Below are positions 60,926 to 64,000 of a DNA stretch of 64,000 bases, in pieces; the first letter of the stretch is position 1, and each line of letters begins with the position of its first letter. This stretch comes from Ruminococcus flavefaciens (GTDB lineage: Bacteria > Bacillota > Clostridia > Oscillospirales > Ruminococcaceae). Made by a program: the position numbers and the translations under genes. The notes below the pieces were generated by a model that saw only the letters and a program-made list of their open reading frames with translations, ran no database searches and was not told the origin of the DNA. The stretch lies in NCBI GenBank assembly GCA_902760805.1, contig CACWHY010000012.1, positions 1-64,000 on the forward strand. The letters run 5' to 3'.

Positions 60926-61867
60926 CTAATTTGTGGAATTTTCCCTCTGCCTCAGAGGTGCAGCCTCTGTGCGGAACTGCCTTGGCGTCATGCCGTACTG
61001 CTGGCGGAACATCTTCCCGAAATAGCTGATGTGGTTAAAACCGCAGGCCAGACAGATCTCCGTCACCGGCATATCTCCTGAGATCAGCAGCTCAGAGGCC
61101 TTTTTAAGCCGATACTCGTTAAGGTATTCGATAGGCTTCTTGCTGATCGTGCTCCGGAAGCAGCGGAAGCACTCGCTCTTGCTGATGTTGGCGGCGGCAG
61201 CGATGTGGTCAACTGTTATGTCGCTGCCGTAATTCTCGTGGATAAAGGACAGCATCTCCTTGATCCGGCTCTCGGCCAGGCCTGAGGACTGCGGAAGCGC
61301 CTCGCTTTGGCCGATCCGCAAATTCACAGCCAATGTGTACCAGATCTGGCCGATCATATTTCGCAGAAGGAGCTCATAGCCCCAGCTCTTGTCTTGGGCA
61401 AGTCCGAAGAGCTCCCTGACCCGGCTGAGGATCTCCTCCTGCCAGGGGATCTGGCCTGAGAGCTTAAATCCACGGATAGCGGTGTCGGCGGTCATCGGCC
61501 TGATGTAGCGCTTGTAGATCAGATCCTCGCCGCAGTCGCCGATGAATTCCGGCATGAATACCACCGTGGTCATGATTGGCTCAGGCTGGCCTTCTATGGG
61601 AGTTTCCATGTGCATGGTGTTGGAGTTGATGAAGAAACCCTCGCCCTGGCCCACCTCGATCACCATGTCGCTGATGTGGCAGCGGACCCTCCCAGAAAGC
61701 ACCACGGCGATCTCTATCTCAGGGTGCCAGTGCCAGTCGATAACGTGCCCGGCATACCAGCTAAAATCGTTGGCATAGACCCTCATCGGGAACTTCGGCG
61801 TGCCGTGGACAGCGCTCTCTCTGTACCTTAAACGGTCCTCAGGAGCGCCCAGAATACTTTTCTCCAT
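60926..61867 (-). CDS. AraC family transcriptional regulator with cupin domain
   Basis: A 313-residue regulator. N-terminal cupin (DWHWHPEIEIAVVLSGRVRCHI, residues about 43-64) binds a sugar; the C-terminal AraC HTH (about 205-305) has SDITVDHIAAAANISKSECFRCF and PVTEICLACGFNHISYFGKMFRQ. It is divergent from the alpha-xylosidase gene and probably activates it in response to a xylosyl-sugar. Its ribosome site AAAGGAGG lies in the loop of a small hairpin (61872-61890). Confidence 0.92.
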   Translation of the reverse strand: MEKSILGAPEDRLRYRESAVHGTPKFPMRVYANDFSWYAGHVIDWHWHPEIEIAVVLSGRVRCHISDMVIEVGQGEGFFINSNTMHMETPIEGQPEPIMTTVVFMPEFIGDCGEDLIYKRYIRPMTADTAIRGFKLSGQIPWQEEILSRVRELFGLAQDKSWGYELLLRNMIGQIWYTLAVNLRIGQSEALPQSSGLAESRIKEMLSFIHENYGSDITVDHIAAAANISKSECFRCFRSTISKKPIEYLNEYRLKKASELLISGDMPVTEICLACGFNHISYFGKMFRQQYGMTPRQFRTEAAPLRQRENSTN

Positions 61868-61871
61868 AGCA

Positions 61872-61890
61872 AATGCCCTCCTTTGGCATT
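61872..61890 (-). promoter_or_regulatory. Hairpin displaying the araC-type ribosome site
   Basis: AATGCC and GGCATT pair around a seven-base loop that on minus reads AAAGGAG, the ribosome binding site. Such exposure could raise or tune translation. Confidence 0.45.
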
Positions 61891-61945
61891 ATCGTTATAG
61901 TTTTTGCCTGTATATTGATAGAATAATTCCTGTAATGATGTTATT

Positions 61946-61974
61946 ATTATACCATAGTATAATGATAAGGTCAA
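61946..61974 (-). promoter_or_regulatory. Promoter of the AraC-type gene, overlapping the divergent one
   Basis: TTGACC (61969-61974) and TATAAT (61946-61951) on minus, 17-base spacer. A plus-strand TATAAT at 61958-61963 lies inside this spacer and has no good -35, as expected for an activator-dependent xylosidase promoter. Confidence 0.72.
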
Positions 61975-62008
61975 CCCTCAGACCTTTTCGCCAAAGGAGT
62001 TTTTTTCT

Positions 62009-64000
62009 ATGAAGATCTCAGACGGATTTTGGCTGAACAAGCCAGGCTACAGCGTGAACTACGCTACTCAGATGTATACCGTTGAGGCTGACGACAGCTC
62101 GGTGACAGTATACGCCACAAACCAGTGGATCGGTAACCGTGGCATGACCTTAGGCGGTCCCATGCTGACTATCCGCTTCTCATCAACTCTCAAGAACAGC
62201 ATCAAGGTGGACATCGACCACTTCAAGGGCGCAAATAAGAAGTCTCCCGAATTCACCCTCTATGAGGACTCTTCCTTCAAGCCCGCTGTGAAGAAAAATG
62301 AGGACGGCTCCTATGAGCTGATCTCCGGCGACACTAGGGTAAAGATCGGCGGTCAGGGCAGCGGCTGGGACGTTACTTATTGGTACAAGGACAGGCTCCT
62401 GACCAAGACCGGCTGGCGCACTACTTCACTTATCGAGGAGGAGGAGTGGCTCACCAAAAACAAGCGCATCGCTCAGGACGGCCAGCGCTTCTTCGCTCAG
62501 TCCGACAACGGCGAGACCTCCTATATCCGTGAGATGCTGGGCATCAGCATCGGCGAGTACATCTACGGCTTCGGCGAGAAGTTCTCCACATTCGTGAAAA
62601 ACGGCCAGACCGTTGACGTTTGGAACAACGACGGCGGCACCTGCTCTGAGCAGAGCTACAAGTCTATCCCATTCTTCGTTTCCTCCCGGGGATACGGTGT
62701 TTTCGTAAACCACCCCGAGAACGTGACCTTTGAGGTGGCAAGCGAGACTGTCTCCAAGACAGCCTTCTCCGTTCAGGGTCAGCACATGGAGTATTTCCTC
62801 TTCGGCGGCGAGACCGTTGCTGACGTGCTCACCTCCTACACCGACCTCACCGGAAAGCCTGCTCTTCCGCCGGCTTACACCTTCGGTCTGTGGCTTTCTA
62901 CCTCCTTCACTACCAGCTACGACGAGGAGACCGTCAACCACTTCATCGACGAGATGGAGCGCCGTGACATCCCCCTGGAGGTCTTCCACTTCGACTGCTT
63001 CTGGATGAAGGAATTCCAGTGGTGCTCATTTGAGTGGGACAAGGATATGTTCCCCGATCCCAAGGGCATCATCTCACGCCTGAAGGCAAAGGGCCTGAAG
63101 GTCTGCGTTTGGATCAACTCCTACGTTGGACAGAGAGCACCTGTCTTCGACGAGTGCATGGAGAAGGGCTACTTCATCAAGAACAAGGACGGCTCAGTTT
63201 TCCAGTGCGACCTGTGGCAGCCGGGACTGGCTATCATCGACTTCACCAACCCCGAGGCAAGAGCTTGGTACGCCTCCAAGATCAAGGGGCTGGCCGAGCT
63301 GGGAGTTGACGCTATCAAGACCGATTTCGGCGAGCGTATCCCTACTGATGTGGTCTACTATGATGGCTCAGACCCCTACAAGATGCACAACTACTATACA
63401 TATCTTTACAACAAGACCGTTTTTGAGGCTCTCCAGGAGGCCAAAGGCATGAACAACGCCTGCCTCTTCGCAAGAAGCGCTACTGTGGGCGGCCAGCAGT
63501 TCCCTGTTCACTGGGGCGGCGACTGCTTCTCAAACTACGAGTCTATGTGGGAAACTCTCAGAGGCGGCCTGTCCCTTTGCCTGTCAGGATTCGGCTTCTT
63601 CTCCCACGATATTTCCGGCTTTGAGGCTACCGGCTCTCCCGACCTTTACAAGCGCTGGACAGCCTTCGGTCTCATGTCAACTCACTCCCGCTATCACGGA
63701 AACAGCTCATACCGTGTTCCGTGGAGCTTCGATGAGGAGAGCTGTGACGTTTCACGTCATTTCGTAAAGCTCAAGGGCAAGCTCATGCCCTACCTCTTCG
63801 CAAACGCCGTGAATACCCACAAGACCGGTGTTCCCATGATGAGGGCAATGGTCATCGACTATGCCTTCGACAGAGCTGCCCTGACTGTTGACACTCAGTA
63901 TATGCTGGGCGATTCTCTGCTGGTGGCTCCTGTTTTCAGCGAGGACGGAGAGTGCAGCTTCTACCTGCCTGACTGCGGTATCTGGACAGATATCCAGACC
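62009..64000 (+). CDS. yicI: GH31 alpha-xylosidase (YicI type), 3' end outside window
   Basis: The first 664 codons are visible; the frame is open to the window edge. The start ATG follows AAAGGAG. The nucleophile lies in KTDFGERIP (Asp439) and the acid/base in HWGGDCFSNYE (Asp505); their 66-residue spacing equals that of E. coli YicI as I recall it. KMHNYY, RSATVGGQQFPVHWGGDC and SGFGFFSHDISGFE are diagnostic. No signal peptide: it removes alpha-xylosyl units from imported xyloglucan-type oligosaccharides. Confidence 0.95.
   Translation, partial: MKISDGFWLNKPGYSVNYATQMYTVEADDSSVTVYATNQWIGNRGMTLGGPMLTIRFSSTLKNSIKVDIDHFKGANKKSPEFTLYEDSSFKPAVKKNEDGSYELISGDTRVKIGGQGSGWDVTYWYKDRLLTKTGWRTTSLIEEEEWLTKNKRIAQDGQRFFAQSDNGETSYIREMLGISIGEYIYGFGEKFSTFVKNGQTVDVWNNDGGTCSEQSYKSIPFFVSSRGYGVFVNHPENVTFEVASETVSKTAFSVQGQHMEYFLFGGETVADVLTSYTDLTGKPALPPAYTFGLWLSTSFTTSYDEETVNHFIDEMERRDIPLEVFHFDCFWMKEFQWCSFEWDKDMFPDPKGIISRLKAKGLKVCVWINSYVGQRAPVFDECMEKGYFIKNKDGSVFQCDLWQPGLAIIDFTNPEARAWYASKIKGLAELGVDAIKTDFGERIPTDVVYYDGSDPYKMHNYYTYLYNKTVFEALQEAKGMNNACLFARSATVGGQQFPVHWGGDCFSNYESMWETLRGGLSLCLSGFGFFSHDISGFEATGSPDLYKRWTAFGLMSTHSRYHGNSSYRVPWSFDEESCDVSRHFVKLKGKLMPYLFANAVNTHKTGVPMMRAMVIDYAFDRAALTVDTQYMLGDSLLVAPVFSEDGECSFYLPDCGIWTDIQT

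Noticed and set aside
62426..62989. 187-codon open frame on minus inside the GH31 gene
   Set aside because: Antisense shadow; the plus strand encodes the complete YicI-like catalytic region without interruption.
1..64000. Insertion sequences, prophage or integrase genes
   Set aside because: No transposase, integrase, phage structural gene or terminal inverted repeat was recognised.

Overview
The window looks like a chromosomal segment of an anaerobic, spore-lineage Clostridia species close to Ruminococcus (Oscillospiraceae). The evidence is a complete spoIIIAA-AH operon, a secreted protease with a type I dockerin (a cellulosome-type tag), GH42 and GH31 glycosidases, a sugar ABC importer, acetate kinase, the Firmicutes xseA-xseB-ispA-dxs-tlyA-nadK-argR-recN cluster, and strong sigma-A promoters with 17-base spacers. 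Nearly all genes from 536 to 61867 lie on the minus strand; tRNA-Arg, ackA and the final GH31 gene are on plus.

Layout. Bases 1-3470 hold the start of an unknown gene, a 470-base stretch with RNA-like hairpins, tRNA-Lys, tRNA-Arg, a patatin-like hydrolase and a Y-family DNA polymerase with SOS-like operators. Bases 3478-17138 form one apparent operon of 11 genes behind an alanine T-box: alaS, HIT protein, phosphoribosyltransferase, comEC, holA, RNase M5-like gene, an MBOAT/DHHW pair, SDR, a small membrane protein and a SulP transporter. Bases 17177-20447 hold an AT-rich CoiA-like gene and a clostripain-family protease. Bases 20467-34860 hold a long housekeeping operon from an Asp23 gene through nusB, xseAB, ispA, dxs, tlyA, nadK, argR, recN, a phosphatase, GH42 and dtd to a class B PBP. 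spoIIIA follows at 34860-39482.

Bases 39534-43524 hold a sugar-binding lipoprotein and two permeases, preceded by what looks like a promoter-driven structured RNA. Bases 43611-48709 hold PHP phosphoesterase, YdcF-like protein and the dockerin-bearing papain-like protease. Bases 48739-54233 hold a tRNA/rRNA modification operon (tmcAL, C39-like lipoprotein, HAD phosphatase, mnmA, trmN6, rsmI). ackA follows on plus. Bases 55745-60886 carry a three-gene cassette (TerB-N/TerB-C protein, BrxD-like ATPase, Lhr/BrxHI-like helicase) behind a strong promoter whose -35 box is overlapped by a LexA-like site. The window ends with an AraC regulator divergent from an alpha-xylosidase (GH31) that runs off the edge.

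Most genes are ordinary housekeeping. The features most worth attention are the SOS-like TerB/BrxD/BrxHI cassette, the MBOAT/DHHW pair in which both proteins lack their signature histidines, the structured RNA before the ABC operon, the T-box heading an 11-gene operon, and the hairpin that buries the ribosome binding site of the class B PBP.
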